From Amborella trichopoda (lineage: Eukaryota; Streptophyta; Magnoliopsida; Amborellales; Amborellaceae): DNA of 64,000 nucleotides. The position numbers and the translations under genes were made by a program. The stretch spans positions 1,765,554-1,829,553 of the forward strand of contig NW_006500103.1 in the NCBI RefSeq assembly GCF_000471905.2, given 5' to 3'. Below the pieces are notes generated by a model. The model was given only the letters and a program-made list of their open reading frames with translations, searched no databases and had not been told where the DNA came from. Positions 12,101 to 23,409 of the stretch are shown in pieces. Position 1 is the stretch's first letter. The number at the start of each line of letters is the position of its first letter.

Positions 12101-15100
12101 CATAATGATATGACACATGCATTTTCCAAGTATCCAAGACTCATCTGTCTTAATTAACACCTTAGCAACACATGGGGCATCAAAGGGTGCTCACTATAGA
12201 TTTGTTCAATTCAATGAAACAAGCAGATCCATGGGACAAGGTGGTCTAGCCCCTTCTCTATTCCACAAGGTTACATCCTTAGTAACCTTCTGGGCATCAA
12301 ACCATCATTTTTTCTATGGTATCCCAACAGACTCCTTCATACCACAGTGGGAGTATATTCTCCTCTACAAACCAAAGAAAAAGAAAGTTATAAGGGCCTG
12401 CGAACCTCCCCCCTCAAGGAGCAATCAAATTGAATTATGATGGTTGCTCTTTGGGAAACCCAGGACATGCAGGTGCGGAAGGGTCTTCAGAGATCACCAT
12501 CAGAATGTACTATTTACCTTCTCTGAATATCTCGGCATCCAAGATTCACAGTATGCTGAATCAATGGCTCTCCTCAAAGGCATACAAAATTTTGACCGAT
12601 CTTGGGAACAGTTACTATTAGTGGAGGGAGACGCTAGAAACATTATCTCTTGGGCTTCTAGGACAGCTACTCCCCCTTGGTATCTTGGATCTATTTATGA
12701 TGAGATTCAACATCTTTGCAAGGATACGCCCGCCTTATGGATGCATATCTCGCAAACGTCGAACGGGTTCGTGGACCTGCTGGCCAAGGACGGAGCCAAG
12801 GCCTATGTTGAACAATAGGCCATACCACAGTTGGATTCGGGTCGGCTACAGAACACGCTCATCTTTCTTGGCTTGGGATTTTTTGTGACCTACTCTCCCT
12901 ACTCTCTTTGTACATATCCCAAATACTGTGTAAGGGGATAATTTTATAACCCCATTTTTCTCTCTACTTTCTTTTTACATTTCCTGAATACTATGTAAGG
13001 GGATTATTTTATAACCCTATTTTGTATAGGGTCGGATGACCTATTCTTTTTACCAGGAATTCCGTGTACTTAAGGTACTCCTGGATTTATCTTTACCATT
13101 TTGTATCTATCTCTTTTATCAATACAAAAGTTAACAGTTATAAAAAAAAAAATGAAACAAGCCGATCCATGATTAAGACTAGATGTCAAAATGAACACCA
13201 TAGGATGAAGATGATCTAGGATAGCATTCATTCTTAGGAGAGAAGCATGATGGAGGAAGCATCATATGAAAGGGAGCTACAAAGGTAGTGTGACCATAGT
13301 TAGCAAGTTGGGGACTACCAACAAATCGACTCACCATAAAATCGGAAACAAATCGTTTTTATTTTAAAAAATCAAATGAAAAAATCGGATAAAAAATACA
13401 GATCGGCAAAAATACTTCATATAAAGACATCGCTAATATATCGGATTAGGCTCAAAACATCGGAGTCATAAAATCGAATAAATTTATAATATTTGAAATT
13501 TTGAAATTCTAAAAAATAAAAATTATGTCAAAGCCATCAATTACTAATTCATCTATAAAAACTTTACTAGACTAATATAATTAAGTCCATTAATTTAGAT
13601 GTTTCGTGACTCTCATCCAATCATCCAACATTAAATATATAATTAATTAGTATATACCAAAAAAAGTACCATATAAATCTACCCATTAAATACGTTAAGA
13701 AACATCACACCTACTTATTACAAACAAAAACAAATATACTATATAAATTTATTCATTAAAATACTTTAAATATGGTATGGTGACAAATATACTATAAATT
13801 TATTCATTAAATACTTAAACATAACTCCTACTTAGCAGGTACCAAAAATAAATACATGATTTTTGTTTTCTCATTACAATTATTTAACTATGGTATGGTG
13901 ACTATGGTCACTCCATAACTATGGTTAAAGTTTTATAAATTTCTTTAGTTGAAAAGAAGTTCGTAGAAATTTGGGTGCTACATCTGTGCTTACTGTGTAG
14001 AGCGATAAGAAGGAAGAACGACGAAGGAAGAAGGAAGAAGAGAAGAAGATAAGAAGAGAGAAGAGAGAAGAAGGAACAAGGAAGAGAAGAAAATAGGGCT
14101 CGGCTCATAGCCATTAGGGTTTATAGAGAGAAGAAGGACGAAGAAAATGGTTTTCACAAACCCCAATGGACGGGGTCCTAACTGATTTTTAGAGAGAGAG
14201 AAGGAAGAACCCTAATGTAAGAGGCCCTAACTGATTTATAGAGAGAGAAAAGGAAGATGGGATGCTGATTTAGGAAGATGGGATGCTGATTTTGGATAGA
14301 AGAGGGCTTTTCTCTCTGATTTGGGATAGTTTGAAGAGGGCTTTTCACTTTCTTGAGGAGCGGAAGGATTAAGCTTGGGGAACTAATCCTATATGTACAA
14401 TTGCTTGCTCCTGTAAGTTTATAGTTTACACAATCAAAAACAAAATATTGATTACTTGGTCCTGTAGTCACACACTCTCTGCTTCTCATTCATCAGTAAA
14501 AAATTATGCTTTAAGCTTTAATTTGTGCCATTAACAGTATTTTCATAAAAACAATTATCACAAATAATCACAGCAATCTGCCTGTATATGATTTCTTTAC
14601 ACAATGATTTACTTTACAAAATGATTTGCTATAAACAGTATTTCATTTGCACGATGATTTTCCAGAAGGACAACTGAAATTTGCATCTATTTGATTAAGT
14701 TTTAAAAAAAAATTCATACCATCAATCTAGAACTCTGGCTTTGAAGAACACAGTGGGGATAAAAGTTTCTATTGCACTTTTTTTTTTTGAAGTAATTTTT
14801 TTTTTTAAAGCATGAAAGTAGCAATGGATGCAATAGACAAAACAGGAAAAAAAATATTTTGCAAAAAAAAATATAGGTAAAAAAGGATACGATTTTTTCC
14901 TTGATTTAAATAGTATTTTGAAAAAAAACCCGTTTTAAACGAGTGTATGAAAATTACACGATTTTTTGCCGACCTTTTCAAAAAGTCGCCGTTTAAAACT
15001 GTTTCCATAAAAATGCCGAATTTTTGAAAAAATCATCGATTAAAAGGCGATTTGCTAACTATGAGTGTGACTAGTGTCCATTTTCAAATTAATGACAGGA

Positions 15101-18100
15101 AAAGGACATGTCCTAGCAAAGCATGAGAAATTTCTGTCCACGTGAGAGGCTTTCCTTAATAATACGAGGAACCAACATATAACTTTTTGTTGGAGACTTG
15201 AGTGAACATAGTTATGAATGATAACAATAAGGCCCCACCTGCCAGAAATAAAAACATAAATCTTGTGGGGTATATATGTCAAAATCTTCGTCATGCACAG
15301 GCTATAGAAGATAAGCGTTTGTTCTTAAGAGAGAAAATACTAGTGTAATCACATTTAATCCCCCTCCCCCGCCCCTAATTTTAAGTCTTGACTATTTCTA
15401 TTACTGTAATAAAATGTTTACGAAACATGATAGTGACTCACACGACTGGGCACAACCATTGAGACCATATCCAAAAATAGGCACTTGAGAAAAAAAAGTC
15501 AAAAGCCCAAAAAACCCCAAAACTGCGGAACCAAGCTAAGAAAGTCGCTGGTGACTCGTGAAATAGCTCCTTTTGCGAGCGCATCCGTGCTATAGATGGC
15601 CCCTTGCACCAAAAGTCAAAAGCAGATGCGAACATGCCTGTAAAAAAAGAAAACTTGCTCAAAGATGCATTCAAGACGCCATGGGCAGGTGGAGGCACCT
15701 GAGGCTCATGTAATGACGCTTTTTGAGTCTCCTTCTACGACCAAAGAGTCCCCCTATATTGCTTGTATTTCTCAATGCCCTCTAGAAGCGCCATCCACCA
15801 TCGCTGAGGCAGCATAGCCAATGTAAATGGAAAACAAGAGGAGGACATTGCGGTTATGGTCTTTGAAGAGGGCTCCAAAACCCACGGGACCTTTGTTACC
15901 CAGGAAGCAAACATCAAAATCCGGTTTGTTTCCAAGGGCCTCCAAAGGGAAGAGCTGGGGATACGGGCAGGCCTGGTTCCTAAAATGGTATGCCAGCTGC
16001 TAAGGAAATCAGTGGTTGTTAAGCCTCATATTCCCGAAGTATCACCATGGTTTCGATGCAGTTGTTGAGGGCCTTGGGATTGGACTCCCTCACATCAAAG
16101 GTTCTAGCATTTCTTCTGGCCCATGGTTGCTGCCACTGACGCACACCACAGAAAAAAACACGCTGCCAAGTAGGGAGGCAAGTAGAAGGCTTGACAGAGT
16201 TAAACAGTTGATTGGGGTACCACCAGTTGCCACCTGAAGCTTTGTAGCACCCTGCCCATAAAGTTTTAGCCACCTCACAGTGCAAGAAGAGATGAGCATT
16301 TGTTTCCTCTGCTCATCTACATATAGGGCATCTATTTGGTATGGGAATACCCCTTCAGTGTAGCTGTTCCATGGTGAGCGCCTTCTTGAGGATTGCAACC
16401 CACCAAAATGTTTAGATTTTTGGCAGGATTGAGTTCAGCCAATCTCTTCTAGCCAAGGTAATAGCAATCCAGCAAAAGGTTCGGACTTTTGGAAGGCTTG
16501 AGCTCAGCCAAGCTCTTCTAGCGAAAGTAAAATGGTTGGAAGGAGGGGTGCGGATTGGTGCAGAAGGACATAGAAGGAGGTGAACAAGGAGCCTGAAGAA
16601 GATGGTGACCAAATAATTCTATCTGGTCCCAATGTAGGGAGATGAATTCTGAAGGAGGCAGAGAGTGAGGTGAAATCGGTAAGTTCATGGTCTTGTAGTA
16701 CTAAAAATTGGGCTCTAGACTCTGGTCTCCCCTAAAGTCGCAAAAAGCGTGCTTACTGGTTGCTCCGGATAAAGCTAACAAGAAGAGGGACGGGTATCGT
16801 TCTTCTAAACAGATACCACCGATCCAAATGTTGTGACAAAATCTGACTATCCCTCCCTCCATAGAGCTAAACTGGACATTCGGCTTGAAGTGGTTAAGGC
16901 TAGTCATGATGGAACGCCAAACACCCGAGGGTCTGGGGGTTGTTTGGGTTGTGGGCCGCCATGCAGAGGGTCTATATGGTACTTTTGCCTTATGAGCATC
17001 TGCCAGAGGTTGGTTGGGCTGAGTGGCAAAGCGCTGCCACCACTTCCCCAGAAGAGCTGCATTACAAGTTTGAGGTTAAGAATGCCAGTTATCCCTTGTG
17101 TGTGGACAGGGTGACAGTTTTCCAAGCAACCAGGTGGATGTGATGGTGATCATCTAAGACCGGCAGAGGAAATTCCTCATGAGCTTCTCTAGAGGACGGG
17201 CTATGGAGGCACTGGGAGATTGGATAAGGTGGTCTTGATGAGGGTGATGTGACCAGCAATAGGAAGGAACCTACCCTTCCAAGCAACGAGTTTATGGCCA
17301 TACCTTTCTATAATAGGGGCCATTGATGCTTTCTGTGTTTACCAATCAACAACGAACACCAAGGTATTTAGAGAGATGGGTTTCTGCTGCCCAGGTGGAT
17401 TGGTGGTCTGAAGCGACCCCCATCAATTTGGATTTGGCCAGGTTTACCTTGAAACCAGTGGCCAGCTCTAGGCATTTAAGGTACAGCCACAGAGTATCCA
17501 TCTGCTGTTGTTAGGCACCACAGAAGTTCAGAGTGCCATCAGCATACTGTATGTATGATATCTGTGGTCCTTGGTTTGTGACTTTGAAGCCATCGAGTAG
17601 GCCGTTTTGGTATAGCCATTTCATGGATCTACTTAAGACCACCACCAGAGCTAAGAGAAACAGGAACAGGGGGTCTCCTTGATGAAGGCCCCTTGAGGAA
17701 GGAAAGAAACCTTTAGGGCCTCCAACGATTAGGACTGAGAAGTAAGGACCAGATATGCAACCTTTGATCCAAAGCCTCCATTTGGACCCGAAACCCATTT
17801 TGGACAAAACTTCGTCTAGTATTGCCCACTCCATGTGGTCATGAGCTTTCTCGAAGCTTGACCACCACCCCTGGGATTTCAGCTAGATGTCTACAGTGTA
17901 TGCACTCATGCGCTCGCAGTGTTCCATCTAGGGACTGTCTATCTTTTACAAACACCCCTTGGTATGGTGAAATAAGTTAAGGACCTCTTTGAGACAGGAG
18001 ACAAGAACTTTGCCAAGATCCTCTAGGAGCTATTCAAGAGGCTTATAGGTCTAACATCTTTAATGTTTTGGGCTCCCATAACTTTGGGAACCAGGGCCAG

Positions 18101-21100
18101 GAAGGTGGAATTATGGCCTTATGGATTCCTAACTCGCTCGTGTAACTCATTGAAAAAGTTTAGAAATTCAAGAGAAACTGGGGGTGAGTGAGTGAATGAG
18201 AGACAGAGAGAGCCTCAAACATATCAAGAGGCGCCAATAAATATGATTCATTAGTAATGGGAAATCTAGCTCACAGGAAACTTAAAACCTGACTAAATTT
18301 CAAAATTATGAAAATTATTCACATCAAGTGGTCAAACCGGAAGCCATTGTCAATGATAGTGTCTGTGTGTATTTTCACTGATTTTTATCTAAATCTATGA
18401 TATATCAATATATGTCCGTAAGAAAATGAGTTCATGTGCTCACACATATGTGATCAAATAGACTGATTCTCTAATTTTAGCCATCTTCTTAAACAAATAA
18501 GAGTTCAGAGTTTTCATTCTGATAATCTAGAATACAAATAAGAAATGATAGATCTGCATGACACCTAATGACAAAACTAATCAACAAATTAGAAATCCGA
18601 ATAGGTGGAAGCAATTTAAAAAAAATTGATTATCCTTTGTACAAAATGTACAAAGTATTTCCAATTTAAAACAAATTAGAAATCAGAGCATATGAACTAA
18701 CCCATAACTGCTTATTCTTTGTACCAAATGTAGCTCCATAGAACCAAAATTATTTCAAAGTAGAAAGCAAGTACAAGAAAACTACAAAGTCAGAGCACAC
18801 CGCATATATAACTGAGGGAGCTAATACAATGCTGTGATACAGCATTTGCATAATGCACTATATCTTTTATTGTTCCCTCCTGATTCAGAAGCATTTGAAG
18901 CGATCCAGTGGGTCCCACCCACGTCCTATCCAGAAAGAGTGTGGTTCACCAGCCCACTCCTGGTGCTTTTCATATGAAGTGGGCAGCAAAGATGTGGCAT
19001 ATTATGAATTTTGCATTCCGGATAACAGTATAACGTACAAACCCTCAAGTTTTTTAAAGAAAGACTTACATAAAATTCAACGCAGCAAATTAAAAAAAGA
19101 AAAGCTCATGCCACAAGAACGTACAATGATAGCTGGCCCATTATCATCATGCAGTTCTAACCTCATAGAGGTTGTCCATGCATATGTTTCTTTGTATGCT
19201 TTGCAAACTAAGGCAAGTTTCTCTATTGACAATTTTTACTATTCTATGAAAACTTAGATGTTCTATACAGCAGAGTAGTATAGTACCATAGAAGTTTTAA
19301 CTGTCCAACGAAACCCAGAAAAAATCATATGCAAGAACCAAAGCCATCTCAATTAATGAACAACAGAAATGGCTTTGAGGTCAAAATTCACAAAATAAAT
19401 CTGAACTGATAGTACTATAAGCTTTGCATGATATCTTGGAAAACTTTTAGGACTCTCACGGAATCCACTCCCAATATTTAAAAGTAAGAACACAAATAAA
19501 ATAAAGCAAACAATATTTTAACATGTTTCAAACAAGAGAATGAATTACACGTATATGGATTCAATCATCCAGAGTCTCAAAAGACAAGAAATATAGTGTA
19601 TGTTAAATCACCAGAATTCGTTGCTTAATTTTACCATTTTAAGTTGACAAATATAATCCTAAGCTAATTACCGTGAATCACATGCTTCCGATATGTTAAA
19701 AAACCTACTTAAAAGGAGTATCCCCTGGATTTCTCTGGCGTGTGACATTTTCAAGATGCCTCCCATTTTTCGCCACAAAACTTGCAAGTTTGTCGGCAAC
19801 CTTCTTTACCTCAGGATCACTTGGTGGAGAGGGTACTGCATGTAACTTACAGAATTGATTAATACCTAGAGAATGAGAAAGAAAACAACAACTTTGAAAC
19901 AGAATCACAAAAGTAGAGTAAAACCTTGTTACTGATATTACATCAATAACAGCCTTCAACCGTGTCATGTTTTTATTAACGAAACAACAGCATTCATAGA
20001 CATCTGTGAATAGTCATTACAAGGGTTCAGGGCTGGACTGACAGAGTAGGAGAAAGTTTGAACTACCAGAGGCTGAATCTCAAAGGAAAATGTAGGGCAA
20101 AGAGCTTACTATGATAAGTTACTATATCAGTTGTTCACAAGAGAATGAATTAAAAGATTGTGATTGGTAAAGATTAACTTTCCCAAGGGCTGTTGATGAG
20201 GCAGACTTGGTAAGAACACCAGTGCATCACTGATTTTTTATTTGTGTATTGATTCAATGCAACTGAATCATTGTACCTCAGAATTCATAACATCTTTCTT
20301 TCCTCTGATCCTACTCCAAATACTTTCCCACGAGCATGATAGCTTAGCATTCACAATGCACAGCACATAACCCAATAAGGTATGGGTACGATACGTTCAA
20401 TCAATCACTTGAAATAAATATTTCTCAACAACAAATTCACTTCAAGCAAGTAATCCATTAAGCCCTAAACTACCAAAGATCCCACACATTACTCGGATTT
20501 ATATGCTACAAATGAACCAATAAAATATCAGGAGTATCGATGAGATTGCGTCTGAAAACACTATGAGAATATTTTCCTTTTTTTAATATCTTTTGGATTT
20601 TCTTTGTTTGCTTTTTTTTTTGGTTAAGGGGGGCTATGGGGGGAGGATGGGGGCATCTAGTATCTGGGTTTTGAACCTTGATAACTTGGGTAGCTGCCAG
20701 CACATCCTAACTACTAACTATGAAACAAACCCGCAAAACCAACATTCAATTAAATCCCAAAAGGGATAGCAAAAGCCAGGACCCGATCCCTGCTATAAGC
20801 CTTTTTTAATTGTTTTCACAAGAATCTGTCAGAACTTGCAAATCAGACATCACTAACACACCTAACCTTATGTTATGTCAATAGAGTAATGTGAACAAAG
20901 ATGACCCCCATAGGAAAATAGAACCAATTTTCTTCTAGGAGTGTCTTCTAAGACTAGATAATCCCTTAGTAAGACAAGCCAGGCTGCATGACTGATAAAC
21001 CATCAACTTAAAGCTAACCAACATTTACTAAAAGGATATCAAAACTTCTTTATATATATATAATAGTTCATTCAAGTAACTTAAGATTCCCCAAGGATCG

Positions 21101-21747
21101 CAAACAAGAGTCTCAATATTCCCATTGACAGTTTCCTTGCATCATGTAGATCATATGTGACATACAGAGCACTCTCAAGAAAGCAAACAAGTCAACCTTT
21201 AGCAAATATTTGACTATTCAGTTGACAATGAACATGAATAAGAATGCTTACTAATAGAAAATGTAACCATGACTAACAAATCCGATGGAAAACTCAATAA
21301 TAAAATTTCTTAACAGGTTGTCAAAAGAAACCACCACTTACCAAACTCCCCTCGATCTAATGACATTGAGGATGCAATGGAATTATCCAATTTCGGCTTC
21401 TTAGAAGACCCATCGCTATGCCCAGTTTCATCGTCATCTTCATCATCTACACCCAACTTAGAGGCAACAACAAGCTTTGGCTTCTGCTTTAAACTAAAGG
21501 CCAATTTTCCACCTGGATTCTGAGAATTAAGAATAGGCCTCCTTGCATCATTTGAACCAGTATCAACCTTCTTGCTCATAACAATGTTGGTCATATTGTT
21601 CTTGGGTAAACCTGAAAAGGTGGGTGGCTTCACACTTTCAGCTGACGCAGATCCTTGCTTATCCAATTGAGCCTGCTGAAGCTGTTTGAACCTTTCCATG
21701 AAAGAACCATCATTTACAAACAATTTCGGATCACCAGGTTTATCCAT
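115..21747 (-). CDS. SURP and G-patch domain protein, SUGP1-like splicing factor (3' end outside window)
   Basis: Seven coding exons join in frame on the minus strand: 21747-21342, 19835-19709, 2080-1974, 1743-1597, 1220-1083, 857-678 and 293-115 (1284 nt, 428 codons). All junctions are GT-AG and the phases match. The start is the ATG at 21747, beginning [25 protein letters not shown] module spans about residues 143-195 ([15 protein letters not shown], then [13 protein letters not shown]). A serine-rich linker follows, then a charged [14 protein letters not shown] segment, a G-patch at about 354-382 (KMGWREGEGLGS) and a C-terminal [15 protein letters not shown] block. This order is that of plant SUGP1-like proteins (Arabidopsis At3g52120 type, about 440 residues). 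The family acts in the nucleus; human SUGP1 binds SF3B1 and recruits the helicase DHX15 through its G-patch in branch-site selection. Only the final few residues, usually NNPRK-like, should lie off the left edge. Identification is firm; the plant role is inferred from the family. Confidence 0.93.
2264..2660. repeat. Tandem duplication, about 201-bp unit
   Basis: Two adjacent diverged copies (2264-2464 and about 2465-2660) both run from CAAGTACAAATATTTA through ACCAAACTAATTTACAAATG to a GCACTTGTAGAATTATACAT block. They lie at the 3' end-proximal part... of the long intron and contain no coding sequence. Confidence 0.85.
3319..3672. repeat. Tandem duplication carrying short RTE-like tails
   Basis: Copy 1 begins at 3319 and copy 2 at 3514 (offset 195 bp). 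Both contain GTGTGAACCTGAATTTATTG, a CATCATCATCATCC run, CCTTGTCCCAACTATTTGGG and a shared CATAATAACACGTCAGGAAA block. Copy 2 lacks about 35 bp. The CATCATC-CCTTGTCCCAA stretch is the reverse complement of the 3' tail of the RTE LINEs elsewhere in the window, so a short tail was present before the duplication. Confidence 0.8.
4620..5764 (+). mobile_element. RTE-clade LINE, 5'-truncated, with target-site duplication
   Basis: The plus strand encodes degraded RTE-type reverse transcriptase: [16 protein letters not shown], then [13 protein letters not shown] and [20 protein letters not shown]. The C-terminal block follows ([20 protein letters not shown], then [11 protein letters not shown]). Several in-frame stops and frame changes show it is dead. 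The 3' end is a (GATGAT)n tail, typical of plant RTE elements. A 13-14 bp target duplication, ATTTGGAGTGGTAA, lies at 4606-4619 and 5765-5778. It inserted into the left arm of the inverted repeat; the right arm keeps the uninterrupted site. Confidence 0.9.
4656..4807. repeat. 76-bp tandem duplication inside the RTE reverse transcriptase
   Basis: Copies 4656-4731 and 4732-4807 are nearly identical (CTGATTTGGTGGGTGTTGGA to GTACAATGGAG), with one A/G difference in the poly-A-like stretch. The unit repeats the [23 protein letters not shown] part of the reverse transcriptase. It must have arisen after the coding copy lost function or during insertion. Confidence 0.92.
6559..6865 (-). mobile_element. 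RTE LINE 3' fragment
   Basis: An (ATC)n run is followed by GAGTCTTATCCCAACCACTT and by blocks matching other RTE tails here (CTATATAAAGGCTATA, CCTTTTGGGCC, CTTGAACC, CATGGCCAAACCACCT). This is the reverse complement of the 3' end of the same RTE family as 4620-5764. It sits in the spacer of the large inverted repeat. Confidence 0.8.
8836..9372. repeat. Tract of palindromic GAATCG-N-GATTC motifs
   Basis: More than ten imperfect copies of GGAATCGAGATTCC occur in about 530 bp, for example GGAATCGAGATT, GAATCGCGATTC and GGAATCACGATTCC. Similar but sparser tracts occur near 10615-10800, 11865-11990, 32820-32960 and 33600-33720. There is no coding potential and no clear terminal repeats. Its nature is unknown. 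Confidence 0.7.
9590..9800 (+). mobile_element. Degraded LINE reverse-transcriptase remnant
   Basis: A plus-strand frame reads ALIPKK, then [20 protein letters not shown], then PRLVHPN. This resembles the non-LTR reverse-transcriptase segment LIPKK..RPISL.N..YK...K.LA.RL...LP..I...Q. The flanking frames are broken and neither element end was located. The open frame at 9683-10024 is probably out-of-frame sequence over and beyond this remnant. Confidence 0.45.
10783..11016. repeat. Tandem duplication, about 119-bp unit
   Basis: Copies 10783-10901 and 10902-11016 share ATGGGATCAAGGTCCGTCCA, GGGTACTCCAGCTC and GGAATGAGGTCTGTTAA. They are diverged by scattered substitutions and small indels. It is intronic and non-coding. 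Confidence 0.88.
12234..13150 (+). mobile_element. 5'-truncated L1 LINE (RNase H end) with poly(A) tail
   Basis: Within the insert, 12430-12815 encodes an RNase H-like domain as found at the end of plant L1 ORF2. It reads [12 protein letters not shown], then [45 protein letters not shown] and [12 protein letters not shown]. One missing base in the GGGTC at about 12481 shifts the frame between GNPG and VFRD. A 3' UTR follows, ending in a poly(A) run at 13142-13150. A 21-bp target duplication with one mismatch flanks the insert at 12213-12233 and 13151-13171. It is antisense to the host gene and lies in its long intron. Confidence 0.92.
13295..15063. mobile_element. Non-autonomous hAT-like element, 1.77 kb
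   Basis: The ends are perfect 12-bp inverted repeats, CATAGTTAGCAA at 13295 and TTGCTAACTATG ending at 15063. They are flanked by an exact 8-bp target duplication AGTGTGAC (13287-13294 and 15064-15071), the hallmark of hAT insertions. The interior is AT-rich with a purine-rich GAAGAAGGAAGAAG zone near 13990-14240 and AAAAAATCG-type sub-terminal repeats. No transposase frame is present, so it is non-autonomous. It lies in the 17.6-kb intron. Confidence 0.88.
15440..18190 (-). mobile_element. L1 LINE remnant (RT, zf-RVT and RNase H regions)
   Basis: On the minus strand, from right to left, the frames read [20 protein letters not shown], then [20 protein letters not shown] and [19 protein letters not shown], all L1 ORF2 reverse transcriptase. 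The catalytic box appears as YIQYADGT rather than YADD. Next come an [18 protein letters not shown] zinc-binding linker and an RNase H segment ([20 protein letters not shown]). Many frameshifts and stops show it is old and inactive. Ends are approximate and no target duplication was found. Confidence 0.85.
19836..21341 (-). other. Intron of the SURP/G-patch gene
   Basis: This 1.5-kb intron lies between coding exons 1 and 2, with a GTAAG donor at 21341 and a GCAG acceptor ending at 19836. It is AT-rich. I see no element or coding sequence in it. Confidence 0.85.
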
Positions 21748-23330
21748 AGTTGTCACGTTTACGTAATCCTTCTCCAAACACTGGAGAGTTAACAAGTGCC
21801 AAGTAATTTTCTAAATAACTTGAAGTGCCTATAACGCAATCTCTATCAATCACTTCAAATGAGTAACTGCAATCAATCCAGCGGGAATGAACAGGATGTT
21901 GTAGGATAACCCTGCGTGCATTAAATCATGAATCAGATTGCAATTGCATCTTGTAAATCATAATGACATGTGGCACACAGAGAGAGAAAGAGAGAGAGAC
22001 TTGTAAACCACAACACTCTAAACAAGTGCAGAGAGAGCGAGAGACGAGATGGAACATTTTTACATGCTCTGAGAAATTAATGAGTATTTCAAATCAGTAA
22101 AAATTGGCCAACTTTCTACGTAATAAAGCAGATAAATCTAACACAAAATCCCTCCAAGAAGGCTCATATATCTCTAAAGCAAAGTTCCATTTGAAAAGAT
22201 AAACGGAAAGAGCAACCAAAAGTTATACAGAAAGACCAACCACTGAAACAACATCAGTACACAGCAAAAAGAATTAAAATGAGAAAAATACAAGAACAGC
22301 TAAACATAAAAACATTAATAGAAACAAGCAATATATGATACTCTTCTCATTCAAAAAATATATATAATAAGATAAGGATCTGAAGACAAGCCAACAAGTG
22401 CTAAACAAAGTACAGAAAAGAGAGGTAATAATGATTGCATATATTACCAAAAGTACAAATTATTTTTAATTTAAATTCAACTAACAGGTCAGAAAGCAAA
22501 CGCACAAAACATGCAATTATCACACTCATTGTACTCTCGATTGCTTCTTAATTCAAACTACTACTCAAATCTCCAAATAAATTGTTTTTGTTCCATTACA
22601 ATTCATCGAGAGGCTGCTTACGTCAAAATAATTCAACCATCAAAAGAATTCAAACAAAGGCTGGCTACATAATTTCCAATCTGGGATTTCCCAATTATTA
22701 TCGATCCAAAAGCTTGCCACCACTCCCTCAATCTACAAATCCATGGTTAGAATCCAATTTGAGATTTTTTACAGCACAACCTAGGCTCTCTGACTTAGCA
22801 AATCAATATAGGCACACTCTTCATTGCAAATCCAATCTAGCCTTGACGCATTCATCCTATCCAGGGTTTATAAGAACCTTGGGATTGAAGCATCACAATC
22901 TAGTTCCAATTTATTCACTTTCAATCTAGGTATTGCAATACATCCTGGTATCATCACAGTGCTTTCATTCCATGGTTCATGGCATTACAATACAGCAATG
23001 CTTCTGGAATCTCTTCTAAACTAGGGTTTCTGGGAAATTAATCAAATCCACCCATGGTTTCTCAAATCACACAATAGCGTTACAACGTAGTTAGATACAA
23101 GACCACGCATATTCAAGACATTTCAGCAATTCGGGTTTGCACATCTCAATCGAAAGTCGCAAACTCAGCACAAAACATTAAAAAATAAATGAAATTGCAG
23201 TGACATAATTTACAGAGAGAAATCGACCAAAGAAAGAAACCCTAACCTTCGATAAGACAATGAAACCCTGAAGAGAGAGAGAGAGAGAGAGAGCGCAGCG
23301 ATCGCACCTGGAAAAAATTCCTCTAATCCT
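21748..23330 (-). other. 5' leader of the SURP/G-patch gene, with an intron
   Basis: Upstream of the ATG at 21747 a CTCCAG acceptor at 21786-21781 would join a leader exon of about 21780-21748. A second leader exon at about 23247-23330 ends CTTATCGAAG before GTTAGGG. That exon contains a GA/CT microsatellite (about 23275-23295) and AGGGTTTCATTG, common in plant 5' UTRs. The transcription start near 23330 is inferred, not seen. Confidence 0.55.
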
Positions 23331-23357
23331 GTAAAAATTGCAGCCCCACCTGTTTGA

Positions 23358-23409
23358 TAAATATATATATATATATATATATAGATATATAATGGCTCTC
23401 TAGAGAGCC
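23358..23409. repeat. (AT)n microsatellite plus 16-bp palindrome upstream of the SURP/G-patch gene
   Basis: An (AT)n run of about 25 bases is followed by GATATATAAT and the perfect palindrome GGCTCTCTAGAGAGCC at 23394-23409. It lies just upstream of the inferred transcription start and may overlap the promoter. No specific factor site is claimed. Confidence 0.7.

Larger units (their letters stand above)
2081..19708 (-). other. 17.6-kb intron of the SURP/G-patch gene
   Basis: This interval separates the exon ending in the codons for GDTPF from the exon starting FLFDVD, which are contiguous in SUGP1 homologues. The donor is GTAGGT at 19708-19703 and the acceptor CAG ends at 2081. The two halves of the SURP domain therefore lie 17.6 kb apart. 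It holds the inverted repeat, RTE, L1 and hAT elements listed separately. The stretch 18191-19708 shows no recognisable element; the open frame at 18853-19257 has no known homology. Confidence 0.88.

Noticed and set aside
13908-14114. Serine/leucine-rich frame in the hAT-like element
   Set aside because: It is translated from a GAAGAAG purine-rich stretch on the opposite strand; simple-sequence effect, not transposase.
18853-19257. 134-codon open frame inside the 17.6-kb intron
   Set aside because: No recognisable domain, composition like the surrounding AT-rich intron, and strand opposite to the host gene; probably chance.
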